From positions 1,736,001-1,800,000 of the forward strand of contig NZ_JBODJB010000001.1 in assembly GCF_050611725.1 (NCBI RefSeq): a DNA stretch of 64,000 bases, written 5' to 3'. Both the position numbers and the translations under genes were made by a program. Each line of letters begins with the position of its first letter. Within the stretch, counting starts at the first letter, position 1. Under the pieces are notes generated by a model. It was not told the origin of the DNA. It ran no database searches and was given only the letters and a program-made list of their open reading frames with translations. This document shows positions 25,902 through 34,003 of the stretch, piece after piece. The DNA is from Ferruginibacter sp050611725. Lineage in GTDB: Bacteria; Bacteroidota; Bacteroidia; Chitinophagales; Chitinophagaceae.

Positions 25902-26465
25902 TCAATTCTGCTGTGCAATATTTCTTTGAGCTTGTAAAATATGGCGTTCGTTGTGATAGACAATAAATCGGAAAGTGTCACCAAGCCTGAGTTTTATCAA
26001 TTTACTTAATGAGATGGATGTTTTTGCTTTGGTTAAGTTGATCGTTCTTGCTTGCAGCAGTAAAGTTTTGAGTTTTTCCAGTTGTTTTAAAAGCCGGTCA
26101 ATTGTGGTAACAGACAATTGTGAATTGATCGGATTCTTGTCTCTTGGCGTTTTCATCTTGTTTACTTTACCATTTGTAACTTTCATGGAATTAGCAAAAA
26201 AGTTCCCAAGTATACCGCTTTTAAAAATAAAATTATTGCTATTAGGTTTATTATTTAAAAGTTGTTTTTCTATTTCAGGTAAATAAAAGTCGCCATAAAG
26301 ATTAAGGTGTTCAAAACATTCCAAAGCACTCCATTCGTTTTCAGCTCTTCTAAAATTCAATGCACTATCGGAGAGCGACTTGAATTTCTTCGCATCATCA
26401 ATGGCTTTATCGGTCAACGTTACTAATTCGTCTATCAATAAGTTTTGTTCAATTTGCATATACAT
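25902..26465 (-). CDS. DinB-like four-helix protein
   Basis: 187 aa, DinB/YfiT-like superfamily. Family traits are NEWSALECFEHLNLYGDFY near residue 45 (first His) and FIVYHNERHILQAQRNI at the end, where the two His of the HxxRH-type motif complete a metal site. Such proteins are metal-dependent thiol transferases or of unknown function. It lies 51 bases downstream of a Crp/Fnr gene in the same orientation. Two ATG codons (26465 and 26459) could start it. Confidence 0.82.
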   Translation of the reverse strand: MYMQIEQNLLIDELVTLTDKAIDDAKKFKSLSDSALNFRRAENEWSALECFEHLNLYGDFYLPEIEKQLLNNKPNSNNFIFKSGILGNFFANSMKVTNGKVNKMKTPRDKNPINSQLSVTTIDRLLKQLEKLKTLLLQARTINLTKAKTSISLSKLIKLRLGDTFRFIVYHNERHILQAQRNIAQQN

Positions 26466-26516
26466 TAATATTTATGCAAAGATTGAAAATGTTATTTTGA
26501 TTCATATTGATTGAGA

Positions 26517-27056
26517 TCAAGAATTTCGGATGCGGCTTAAAGTTTCAGGCTTCATTCTAAGATAAGATGCAATGTATTTTAACGGAATGTGTTGAAACAG
26601 ATTCGGGCTTCTGTCCAACACCCTTTTAAGTCTTTCAACAGGAGAGGTGATCAATAGGTCAATTTCTCTGTCAATTTGTTGCGTAATAAGGGTTTCAAGC
26701 AATTGGATATATTGCTTTAGACTTTCTTCATTTTCATTGGCAATTTCCAGGAGTTTATCTTTTGATATGAACTTAAGCGTTGTTTTTCTGATGGCTTCGA
26801 TGTAAAATTCCGATGGTTGCTCTTTTATAAACGATGATAGAGAGTTGATGAGTGAGTGCTCATAACCAAGTCTTATTGTTTGCTCTTCATGTTCTGATAA
26901 ATAAAAAACTCTTACTGCACCTGTTTCGATCAAATAGATATTCCTTTCGATCTCACCTTCTTTAGTAAGAAAGTCTCCTTTCTGAATTGTTTTTTTTACG
27001 CCGATCTGTTCAAATGCGTTGAGTAGTTTTTCTGTAAAATTTGATGATCTTGTCAT
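26517..27056 (-). CDS. Crp/Fnr family regulator
   Basis: 179 aa with a cyclic-nucleotide-binding-type beta barrel (about 15-115; KGDFLTKEGEIERNIYLIETGAVRVF) and a C-terminal winged helix (IPLKYIASYLRMKPETLSRIR as recognition region). The FNR iron-sulphur cysteines are absent. The protein stops shortly after the recognition helix, as is usual for the short Bacteroidota members of this family. It is 15 bases downstream of the YitT gene, so the two are probably co-transcribed, and regulation of neighbouring genes is likely but unproven. Confidence 0.9.
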   Translation of the reverse strand: MTRSSNFTEKLLNAFEQIGVKKTIQKGDFLTKEGEIERNIYLIETGAVRVFYLSEHEEQTIRLGYEHSLINSLSSFIKEQPSEFYIEAIRKTTLKFISKDKLLEIANENEESLKQYIQLLETLITQQIDREIDLLITSPVERLKRVLDRSPNLFQHIPLKYIASYLRMKPETLSRIRNS

Positions 27057-27071
27057 TTTTATATTGACTTA

Positions 27072-27941
27072 TTAATGCGCCAATCCTCTTTTCTTTAGTA
27101 TTCCACCTTTTGTGTCTTTAATACTACTCATTATTATAACGGCTTTTTTATCTACCTTTTTTATTTCAGCTTTGAGCCTGTTCAGCTCAAGTCTGGTAAC
27201 TACCGTATAAATAATTTTCATTTCCTTTATTTCGGTTTGCTTACCAAAATTACTTTCGCCATTATAAGCTGCAATGCCATGCCCTAATTTTTGTGTAATC
27301 ATCAACTTTATTTCTTCAGATTGATCAGAGATAATTGTTACACCTGTATATTCTTCAAGCCCTTCAACAATAAAGTCGAGTGTTTTGGAAGCAGAGAGAT
27401 AGGTAACGAGTGAGTACAATGCAATTTCAACAGACAGTAGATATGCTGCTGCCGAAAATATGATGATGTTGATGCCGATGATGATATCTCCGATAGTAGT
27501 GCCAAGCTTCTTGCTCAAAAAAATGGCTAGTACTTCGGTACCGTCAATTACGGCGCCACCTCTTACAGCTAAGCCGATACCGGCACCGAGAAAAAATCCA
27601 CCGAACAAGGCTACGAGTAAATTGTCTTTTGTTACATCCGGAAATGTTACAAATGCTACAACCATTGCCAGACCTGCAATAGCCAGCATTGTTTTTATGG
27701 CAAAGATTTTCCCGATCAATTTATAACCCAGTATAATGAAAGGGATATTTACGCAAATCAGTAAAACGGCAAAAGGAATGGAAGTAAGAGCTGAAATTAA
27801 AAGTGAAATGCCAGTTGCGCCTCCATCGATAAAGTGATTGGTAAGCAAGAAGCCTTTAAACCCAAAGGCTGCTGAAAATATACCAAGTGTTATTAGAATA
27901 AAGTCTTTTATATGTCGCCATAAATTTTCGTTCTCTGTCAT
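27072..27941 (-). CDS. YitT family membrane protein, paralogue 1
   Basis: 289 aa. An N-terminal membrane domain with about five or six helices (DUF161 type), carrying the repeated-looking motif FIDGGATGISLL and the family signature GAGIGLAVRGGAVIDGTEVLAI, is followed by a soluble DUF2179 domain (about 200-289; GVTIISDQSEEIKLMI and KDTKGGILKKR). The substrate of YitT proteins is not known. It is highly similar by eye to the gene at 62807-63778, differing mainly at the N-terminus. It leads an operon with the Crp/Fnr gene. Confidence 0.92.
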   Translation of the reverse strand: MTENENLWRHIKDFILITLGIFSAAFGFKGFLLTNHFIDGGATGISLLISALTSIPFAVLLICVNIPFIILGYKLIGKIFAIKTMLAIAGLAMVVAFVTFPDVTKDNLLVALFGGFFLGAGIGLAVRGGAVIDGTEVLAIFLSKKLGTTIGDIIIGINIIIFSAAAYLLSVEIALYSLVTYLSASKTLDFIVEGLEEYTGVTIISDQSEEIKLMITQKLGHGIAAYNGESNFGKQTEIKEMKIIYTVVTRLELNRLKAEIKKVDKKAVIIMSSIKDTKGGILKKRGLAH

Positions 27942-28076
27942 ATTTTTTGATTTTGATCAGCTGGCAACTAATAGGTGAATTTACGTTATTGTAGAGGATT
28001 TTTCAAAACTAAAAGAGGAGCCCCTGAGTAATAAACTTAGAATAGAAAAGAGTCAGCATTTTATGCAGACCTTTAG

Positions 28077-28793
28077 TTATTGTCGTATTTGTGCTTTGGC
28101 AATCACCGGAGCAATCTCGTCTGTTGAAGTTCTTACAGCATTAATAAGCAAACAGGAGAGTGCTGTGTTGCTACAAGTCCACATATCACCTCTACTGTTT
28201 AGGTCACCCTCTGTCTCTTTTGTGAATATGATCTTGTTGCTTTTTTTTGAGTAAAGTGATGTTGTCAATTTTAAAATTGGCAAGCCGTCATTTGTCTCTG
28301 TATGAATATTGCTGAAAAAAATTACATAGTCCGATTTTGAAGAGTCGGCTAATTTATTTAATGAAGTAATATCAATACTTTGATTTGGTAATTCGATGAT
28401 TGTAGAGAAAGGCTCATATTCATTGAAATAGAAATTATAAACTTCGGTTGAATAAGATGATATTGTTTGAAAATATTTAAATTTCTTAACCTCTTCCTCT
28501 TGAGCTTTAGCAAGTGGAATTTCTTTTTGTAATTTTTCTTGGGTCACCTTAAACTCTTGCTCCATCTCTTTTGAATAGTCTTTAAAGTTCAGGAGGTCTT
28601 CCATTTGTTTAATAGAGTTGTAATAACGTGTTTGATAGTCTGATTGTACACTGTCAATGTCTGCATATAGAGTTTTATCGATTATGGCAGTGTCGGGTTG
28701 TAGAACTATTAACTTAAAAGGATTGAATTCTCCTTTCTGTCCATAAGAAGTTAAACAAAGTATCAATAAAATTAAAGTGAAAATTTTTTGCAT
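28077..28793 (-). CDS. exported protein of unknown function, 238 aa
   Basis: No family recognised. It has a clear signal peptide (MQKIFTLILLILCLTSYGQ), a helical, charged middle (KDYSKEMEQEFKVTQEKLQK) that may form a coiled coil, and a mixed C-terminal half with two Cys (MWTCSNTALSCLL). There is no lipobox and no T9SS domain. It stands alone between YitT and lpd. Confidence 0.7.
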   Translation of the reverse strand: MQKIFTLILLILCLTSYGQKGEFNPFKLIVLQPDTAIIDKTLYADIDSVQSDYQTRYYNSIKQMEDLLNFKDYSKEMEQEFKVTQEKLQKEIPLAKAQEEEVKKFKYFQTISSYSTEVYNFYFNEYEPFSTIIELPNQSIDITSLNKLADSSKSDYVIFFSNIHTETNDGLPILKLTTSLYSKKSNKIIFTKETEGDLNSRGDMWTCSNTALSCLLINAVRTSTDEIAPVIAKAQIRQ

Positions 28794-28868
28794 GATAGGG
28801 CTTGAAATATTATTATCACTAACTTATAAATTTAAGATATTATATGCTACCGTCAAAAATTTACAAGA

Positions 28869-28944
28869 ATGAGCCTAATAAAGATATGCTGCACAAGAGT
28901 GCGACGCCAATGAAGTTTAATAGTAGCACTAAAGTTTGGCTCAT
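28869..28944 (-). repeat. REP-like element copy B with ATGAGCC/GGCTCAT ends
   Basis: A 76-base element with perfect 7-base inverted ends (ATGAGCC at 28869-28875, GGCTCAT at 28938-28944). Inside, on the minus strand, is GCGTCGCACTCTTGTGC (28891-28907), 16 of 17 identical to copy A at 615-631. It abuts the lpd terminator. Confidence 0.6.
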
Positions 28945-28974
28945 AAAAAAATCCCATCGGTTAAAATGGGATTT
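28945..28974 (-). terminator. terminator of lpd
   Basis: On the minus strand AAATCCCAT / ATGGGATTT with an 8-base loop, followed by a T run, 24 bases after the lpd stop. Confidence 0.88.
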
Positions 28975-28997
28975 CAATTTATTATAAGATGTATAAA

Positions 28998-30386
28998 TTA
29001 AATATCTATCGCTTCGCCGTAAGCAGCTGCAGTAGCTTCTTTCAGGCCTTCACTCATAGTAGGGTGAGGATGAACCGCATTCAATATTTCGTGTGCTGTG
29101 GTTTCTAATTTACGGGCAACTACTGCTTCGGCAATGATCTCAGTAACGTTGGTACCGATCATATGACAACCTAAGAATTCGCCATATTTAGCATCGTAAA
29201 TAACTTTTACAAAACCATCAGTGGCACCACCTGCAACGGCTTTACCACTTGCAATGAATGGGAACTTACCAACCTTCACTTCGTAACCTGCATCTTTAGC
29301 AGCTTTCTCTGTATAACCAACACTTGCAATTTCAGGCGTACAATAAGTACAACCCGGAATATTGTTATAATCTAACGGTTCTGGATGGTGGCCGCTTAAA
29401 TGTTCAGCAGCATTGATACCTTCTTTAGAGGCAACGTGTGCTAATGCTTGTCCCGGTGTACAGTCGCCAATAGCGTATATGCCCGGTACGTTAGTTTGCT
29501 GATTTGCATCAACAATGATTTTTCCTTTATCTGTTTTAATGCCTAAGCTTTCTAATCCAATACCTTCAATGTTTGCAACAACACCAACTGCACTTAACAA
29601 AACATCTGCTTCCAAAACAACTTCGCCACTTGCAGTTTTTACTTTTGCTTTAACGCCTGCACCACTTGTATCAACACTTAATACTTCGCTGTTGGTCATG
29701 ATGGTCATGCCTTGTTTTTTGAATTGCTTTTCTAATTCTTTGCTGATATCTTCATCTTCTACAGGAACCAAACGTGGCATGAATTCTACCATTGTTACTT
29801 GTGTACCCAAGCTATTATAGAAATAAGCAAACTCACTTCCGATAGCACCGCTACCGCAAACGATCATACTCTTAGGTTGAGTAGGTAAAGACATTGCTTC
29901 ACGATAAGCTATGATCTTTTTACCATCAATCGGCATAGTAGGTAATGCTCTTGCACGACCACCGGTTGCGATGATGATATTTTTTGCTTCTTCAACTTTT
30001 TTAGATCCGTCGGCAGCAGTAATTTCCAATTTGCCCGGAGCGATCAGTTTACCAAAACCCATGATCACATCGATCTTGTTTTTCTTCATTAAGAACTGAA
30101 TACCCTTGCTCATTTTATCTGCAACGCCACGGCTACGACCGATAACGCCACTAAAATCTGCAGAAGGGTTAGCTATATTGATTCCGTAATCTTTAGAATG
30201 TTTTGCATACTCAAATACCTGTGCACTTTTAAGAAGGGCTTTTGTAGGAATACAACCCCAGTTAAGGCAAATACCTCCAAGGTTTTCTTTTTCTACAATT
30301 GCTACTTTTTTACCTAATTGACTTGCTCTGATCGCAGCAGGATAACCACCGGGTCCACTGCCTAATACAATTACGTCGTATGCCAT
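28998..30386 (-). CDS. lpd: dihydrolipoyl dehydrogenase
   Basis: The E3 flavoprotein of 2-oxoacid dehydrogenase and glycine cleavage complexes, 462 aa. FAD-binding GSGPGGYPAAIRASQLG opens the protein. The redox disulfide is in GGICLNWGCIPTKALLKS (about residues 38-55). The NAD-binding loop is CGSGAIGSEFAYFY near 178, and the C-terminal catalytic pair is in HPHPTMSE near 444. All key residues are intact. No E1 or E2 genes are adjacent. A well-formed promoter and a terminator mark it as a single-gene unit. Confidence 0.97.
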   Translation of the reverse strand: MAYDVIVLGSGPGGYPAAIRASQLGKKVAIVEKENLGGICLNWGCIPTKALLKSAQVFEYAKHSKDYGINIANPSADFSGVIGRSRGVADKMSKGIQFLMKKNKIDVIMGFGKLIAPGKLEITAADGSKKVEEAKNIIIATGGRARALPTMPIDGKKIIAYREAMSLPTQPKSMIVCGSGAIGSEFAYFYNSLGTQVTMVEFMPRLVPVEDEDISKELEKQFKKQGMTIMTNSEVLSVDTSGAGVKAKVKTASGEVVLEADVLLSAVGVVANIEGIGLESLGIKTDKGKIIVDANQQTNVPGIYAIGDCTPGQALAHVASKEGINAAEHLSGHHPEPLDYNNIPGCTYCTPEIASVGYTEKAAKDAGYEVKVGKFPFIASGKAVAGGATDGFVKVIYDAKYGEFLGCHMIGTNVTEIIAEAVVARKLETTAHEILNAVHPHPTMSEGLKEATAAAYGEAIDI

Positions 30387-30420
30387 TTTTCGTTTATTTA
30401 AGATTTATGATTTTGAGTTG

Positions 30421-30451
30421 CAAAGGTACTTGAAAGCGGCTAAAATGCAAA
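30421..30451 (-). promoter_or_regulatory. promoter of lpd
   Basis: On the minus strand: TTTG (30451-30448), a 19-base spacer, then TACCTTTG (30428-30421). This is the best -33/-7 match in the window. Confidence 0.75.
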
Positions 30452-30521
30452 ACCAAGTAATAGGGAGTTTCGCAATCGTTTCCATAGCTTATCGGGGGGA
30501 TTGAACAGGGAGAAAGTAGAG

Positions 30522-32222
30522 CTAGTTTGTAATGATCAACCCCTTAATTATCCTGAGTTTTTTGCCGGAAACAACAATCAGTTGGGCATTGTCAGCAATA
30601 TGTTGCTCTTTGTTCAGTATACATTCTCCGGAAACAATTGGATCGATGGTAACAATGGAATTAACAGGTGTATAAACCGGAGGTATGAAGCCATCCATCC
30701 AGTTATCGGAAACATCCCAATCGCCGTTACCGATAAAAGTATAAGTAGGTGAGGAGCCAAATTCGTCTGCACCACAATCCACAATATTTAACACTCTTAA
30801 AGCATGATCTATATCTCTTTCGGTTGCTGCTGCAACAAAGCCCGGATTGCCTTTATCAATAGCTGCAGATCCGGTAGTTAAATGAAAATCTGGCAATGCA
30901 TCCGGTGGAGCAAGCGGATCTATATAAAATAAAGGATTGCCTATTGGCGAATTAGCATTTGTGTTTGTACCGCTTTTGAAAGTTGCTAAGGTACTGTAAG
31001 AAGTACCGTTCCAATCGGCTTCCAAATTAGCAGGAGTATTATCACTGTAAAATAAATTGTAATTAAAATTCAAGGAGGGTTGTCCCAACTCGGCATATCC
31101 TAAAAAGTTTTGAGTAGAAACGTAAAAAATATTGTTTTGTATGATCGAGTTTTCGCTGTAAGAAAGGTATAGTTCACCCATTGATGCATTTAGGTCATAG
31201 CCATCTTTAAAGCAAGTGTTATTTTTGATTGTGCAATTAGTAACCTTGCCCGATCCGCTTGGGTACGCATATCCACCCATTGCAATAGCACATACTTGAT
31301 TGTTGTAAAAAATATTATTCCTTACCGTTATGTTGTCGGTTGTTTTGCCTATGTTTTCGCAACCGATCTCAATACCATAGCCATTATTATACGAATTGTT
31401 GTTTTCTATGATGATGTTTTTGCCTCCATCTACATATAAACCTCCTGATGTTGCATAAGGAGACAAGCAGTTATACGTCTTGTTATATTTTACAATGCCA
31501 TTCCGAGCCTGATCGTTGGAAGGTGTTGGGCAGGTGCCTTCATGGCCGATCACATCTATACCTATATTGGTGATGTTGCGTACAGTGTTTCCGATAACAG
31601 AAAATCCATCAACGTTACCATTGACAGCAATGCCTTCGCTATAACCCAGTCTGCAATCATAGAGAGTGTTGTTCAAAATTTTTAAGTTGCTGATCGGGAT
31701 GGTGGCATGGGAACCGTACACAATAATACCTTGTGCATTCTTACTTGAATTTACAGATGCTGCAGGGTTAGATGAAAAATGTATGTCGTGAATTTTACAA
31801 TTCTTAATAGTGATGTTCTGGCAATTGCCATCAACTAAAATGCCCTGAGCATCGAGTTGAATATTATTGGCAATTTCGAGTCCGCTGATGGTAATGTTTG
31901 ACTGATTGATGATCTGAAAGACTGCATCCTGTGTCGTCAAACCGGTTGCGCTTACAAGCGGAGTATTACTTGCATAATTTCTGATATAAATATTTGATCT
32001 GTTGATATTTATTTTTTCATTGTAGGTGCCCGATAAAATATTCAATGTATCGTTTATGCCGGCATGCACCACGCCATATTGTATAGTTTTCCAGGGAGTT
32101 GCAAAAAGTCCGTTGTTGGCATCATTGCCGGTGGTGGCAATATAATAATTTGTTTGAGCATTAGAGGGGATATATAGGAAATAGAAAAGGGTTATTAGTA
32201 TATGTATTTTCACTTTTGGCAA
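30522..32222 (-). CDS. secreted right-handed beta-helix protein
   Basis: 566 aa with a signal peptide (IHILITLFYFLYIPSNAQ). The body is a parallel beta-helix: repeated coils such as NITISGLEIANNIQLDAQG, NITIKNCKIHD, NIIIENNNSYNNGYGIEIG and NITVRNNIFYNN. It begins with YYIATTGNDANNGLFATPWKTIQ, the usual start of DUF1565/pectate-lyase-like proteins, and includes AAIDKGNPGF...RDIDHALRVLNIVDCGADEF, a choice-of-anchor Q-type end. The last 80 residues form a small beta domain, not a T9SS signature. No catalytic residues could be assigned. There is no ATG in a suitable place: the start is TTG at 32222 or GTG at 32213, and a TATATTTG -7 box (32242-32235) lies just upstream. Confidence 0.82.
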   Translation of the reverse strand: MPKVKIHILITLFYFLYIPSNAQTNYYIATTGNDANNGLFATPWKTIQYGVVHAGINDTLNILSGTYNEKININRSNIYIRNYASNTPLVSATGLTTQDAVFQIINQSNITISGLEIANNIQLDAQGILVDGNCQNITIKNCKIHDIHFSSNPAASVNSSKNAQGIIVYGSHATIPISNLKILNNTLYDCRLGYSEGIAVNGNVDGFSVIGNTVRNITNIGIDVIGHEGTCPTPSNDQARNGIVKYNKTYNCLSPYATSGGLYVDGGKNIIIENNNSYNNGYGIEIGCENIGKTTDNITVRNNIFYNNQVCAIAMGGYAYPSGSGKVTNCTIKNNTCFKDGYDLNASMGELYLSYSENSIIQNNIFYVSTQNFLGYAELGQPSLNFNYNLFYSDNTPANLEADWNGTSYSTLATFKSGTNTNANSPIGNPLFYIDPLAPPDALPDFHLTTGSAAIDKGNPGFVAAATERDIDHALRVLNIVDCGADEFGSSPTYTFIGNGDWDVSDNWMDGFIPPVYTPVNSIVTIDPIVSGECILNKEQHIADNAQLIVVSGKKLRIIKGLIITN

Positions 32223-32251
32223 ATCTTATTTATTCAAATATAATCTTTTAG

Positions 32252-32446
32252 TTAAATAGTTTTTGATGCCTTTACGGATGAATAAACCGAAACGCAAAAA
32301 GGGGTGACATAGGTAAGGATAATTCTAATACAATTTCTGAAAGTAAAGTTTCCAGTTAAAAAAACATCATAACTATTTATTAAGTTAAGTAAACTCCCAA
32401 CAATGAGGGCAACGAAAATGGCTCTCCTAATATTTTTTTTTGTCAT
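32252..32446 (-). CDS. NrtS-like small membrane protein
   Basis: 64 aa with two membrane segments (RAIFVALIVGSLLNLINSYDVF and ILTYVTPFCVSVYSSVKA, quoted here as their cores ALIVGSLLNLIN and LTYVTPFCVSVY). This pattern matches the NrtS family, small paired-helix proteins that support nitrate/nitrite transport in cyanobacteria. No nitrate genes are nearby, so function here is uncertain. ATG start at 32446. Confidence 0.7.
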   Translation of the reverse strand: MTKKNIRRAIFVALIVGSLLNLINSYDVFLTGNFTFRNCIRIILTYVTPFCVSVYSSVKASKTI

Positions 32447-32537
32447 ACAAATTTATTAGATGTTGTATGGCAAGAATCGATGATTGAAGTTAATTAATTT
32501 TTGTTGATATAAAAGTGGGAGCAATAATACTTTGATA

Positions 32538-32906
32538 TTATTCTCTTTTCTTAATACGGTCGGGAGTAACGTATTCATCCCATGAAGAACTGAATCCATC
32601 ATAAGTAATTTTATACTGCTGATCTTTCTGTTCTATGATCGTAGCAGGATACCAGTCTCCGTTCCATACAACCATTACTTTATCTCCAACTTTGTAGGTG
32701 TTGCTAAATGTAGATATCGGCTTTGATTGCTTTTTTTCTTTTGGCTTAAGAAGTCTTTTGTCGTTTGAATAAACCGTATCTCTTACATATCTTAAAACAG
32801 TGATGGTGTCATGTTTTACTATATAAACGGTGTCTGTTCTTTGAGCGGAAAGTTTTAAGCTGCCTAGTAAGAACAGCAACAGGAAAAAAGAGAAAGCTTT
32901 AAACAT
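32538..32906 (-). CDS. exported protein with a Tudor/agenet-like domain
   Basis: 122 aa: a signal peptide (MFKAFSFFLLLFLLGSLKLSAQ), a linker with TVYIVKHDTITVLRYVRDTVY, and a C-terminal SH3-like barrel (about 70-120; YKVGDKVMVVWNGDWYPATI, then YKITYDGFSSSWDEYV). The barrel pattern (VGDKVxVxWxGxWYPAxIxE, YxIxYDG) is that of Tudor/agenet/chromo-barrel domains, better known from eukaryotic nuclear proteins. The ligand is unknown. It follows yihY by 59 bases. Confidence 0.75.
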   Translation of the reverse strand: MFKAFSFFLLLFLLGSLKLSAQRTDTVYIVKHDTITVLRYVRDTVYSNDKRLLKPKEKKQSKPISTFSNTYKVGDKVMVVWNGDWYPATIIEQKDQQYKITYDGFSSSWDEYVTPDRIKKRE

Positions 32907-32965
32907 AAAGGTTTATTTCGATACATAAATATACGTCGCTTTTGATGAAAAATTAAAAAGGAGGT

Positions 32966-33940
32966 TTAAATATCTGCAGGAGTAGCATTTGCTTTGGCAC
33001 TTTCTTCTGCTTCTCTTTGTTCGGCAATCGATTTTAAAGATTTGATACTTACATTTAATTCAAATCCAACAAGCAGTACAAGAGAGTTTATATAGATGAG
33101 TGCCATTAAAACAATGATTGTTCCAATAGAACCATAGAGTGCATTGTATTTACCGAAATTGTTTACAAATGCTGAGAAGCCCAGTGTGGCTAGAATACTC
33201 AACGATGTTGCAAGGATAGCTCCGGGTGATACAAAATTCCAGCGTTTTTTTACAGCCGGAGCATATTTATAAATGAAAGCAATAGAGCTGAAAATTAAGG
33301 CAACAACAAATATCCATCTTGCATAAAAAATGAATTCTCGTATTTGCAGATTTTTTATGCCCATCCATTTTAATACGGCGCCTTGCGTAATAAGCAACAA
33401 CAGGCAACCGAGTACGAGTAAGAATTGTAATGATGTTAGCCGTATTGCTATCCATCTTTTATGCAATCCTTTTCTTTTTTCAAAACCTATATAGTTTTTG
33501 TTGAACGATCGCATGATGCCCATCATGGCATTAGATGCAAAGAATAATGCGGCGATCAACCCGAAAGAAAGTAATCCTATTTTAGAACCATCAATGAATG
33601 AATCTACAAACTTGATGAGATTTACATTGTGCACTTTTGCAGGTACAATATCTATGATTAAACCATGTAATTGTTCTTTAATACTTCTTTTGGAAATAAA
33701 CGGAAGACTGGGTATCAATGTAAATAAAAAAAGAAAGGAAGGGGGTATTGCCATTATAAGATTATATGCAATGGCCGATGCTCTTTCTGTAAGCCCTACT
33801 GCCTTTATCTGATAATAAAAAAAACGGATCACATCATATAAGGGTACTCCTTCAAATCCAGGTAAATACCAACGTTTGCTTTTTCTTAAAAAAAAAGCAA
33901 CAGGTGTTTTGGTTATTATGAGCCTCGATAATTTGATCAT
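32966..33940 (-). CDS. YihY/BrkB family membrane protein
   Basis: About 324 aa with six hydrophobic helices. Family features are YYQIKAVGLTERASAIAYNLIMAIPPSFLFLF in the first third (the A-x-A-x-A-Y-N/Y pattern and the following helix) and the C-terminal YGSIGTIIVLMALIYINSLVLLVGFELN, the part GTIIVLMALIYINSLVLLVG being characteristic. The longest frame starts with GTG at 33985; the ATG at 33940 gives a more typical N-terminus (MIKLSRLIITKTPV). The gene follows mltG on the minus strand. YihY was once called RNase BN, which is not supported. Function unknown. Confidence 0.9.
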   Translation of the reverse strand: MIKLSRLIITKTPVAFFLRKSKRWYLPGFEGVPLYDVIRFFYYQIKAVGLTERASAIAYNLIMAIPPSFLFLFTLIPSLPFISKRSIKEQLHGLIIDIVPAKVHNVNLIKFVDSFIDGSKIGLLSFGLIAALFFASNAMMGIMRSFNKNYIGFEKRKGLHKRWIAIRLTSLQFLLVLGCLLLLITQGAVLKWMGIKNLQIREFIFYARWIFVVALIFSSIAFIYKYAPAVKKRWNFVSPGAILATSLSILATLGFSAFVNNFGKYNALYGSIGTIIVLMALIYINSLVLLVGFELNVSIKSLKSIAEQREAEESAKANATPADI

Positions 33941-34003
33941 TGATACTGCAAGATAGAAAATATGCGTAAATAGTTGCTGGCTCACTACAATAAGCGATGA
34001 ACT

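Noticed and set aside
26517..27056. Crp/Fnr gene as truncated
   Set aside because: It ends soon after the recognition helix, but short members of this family in Bacteroidota commonly end this way.
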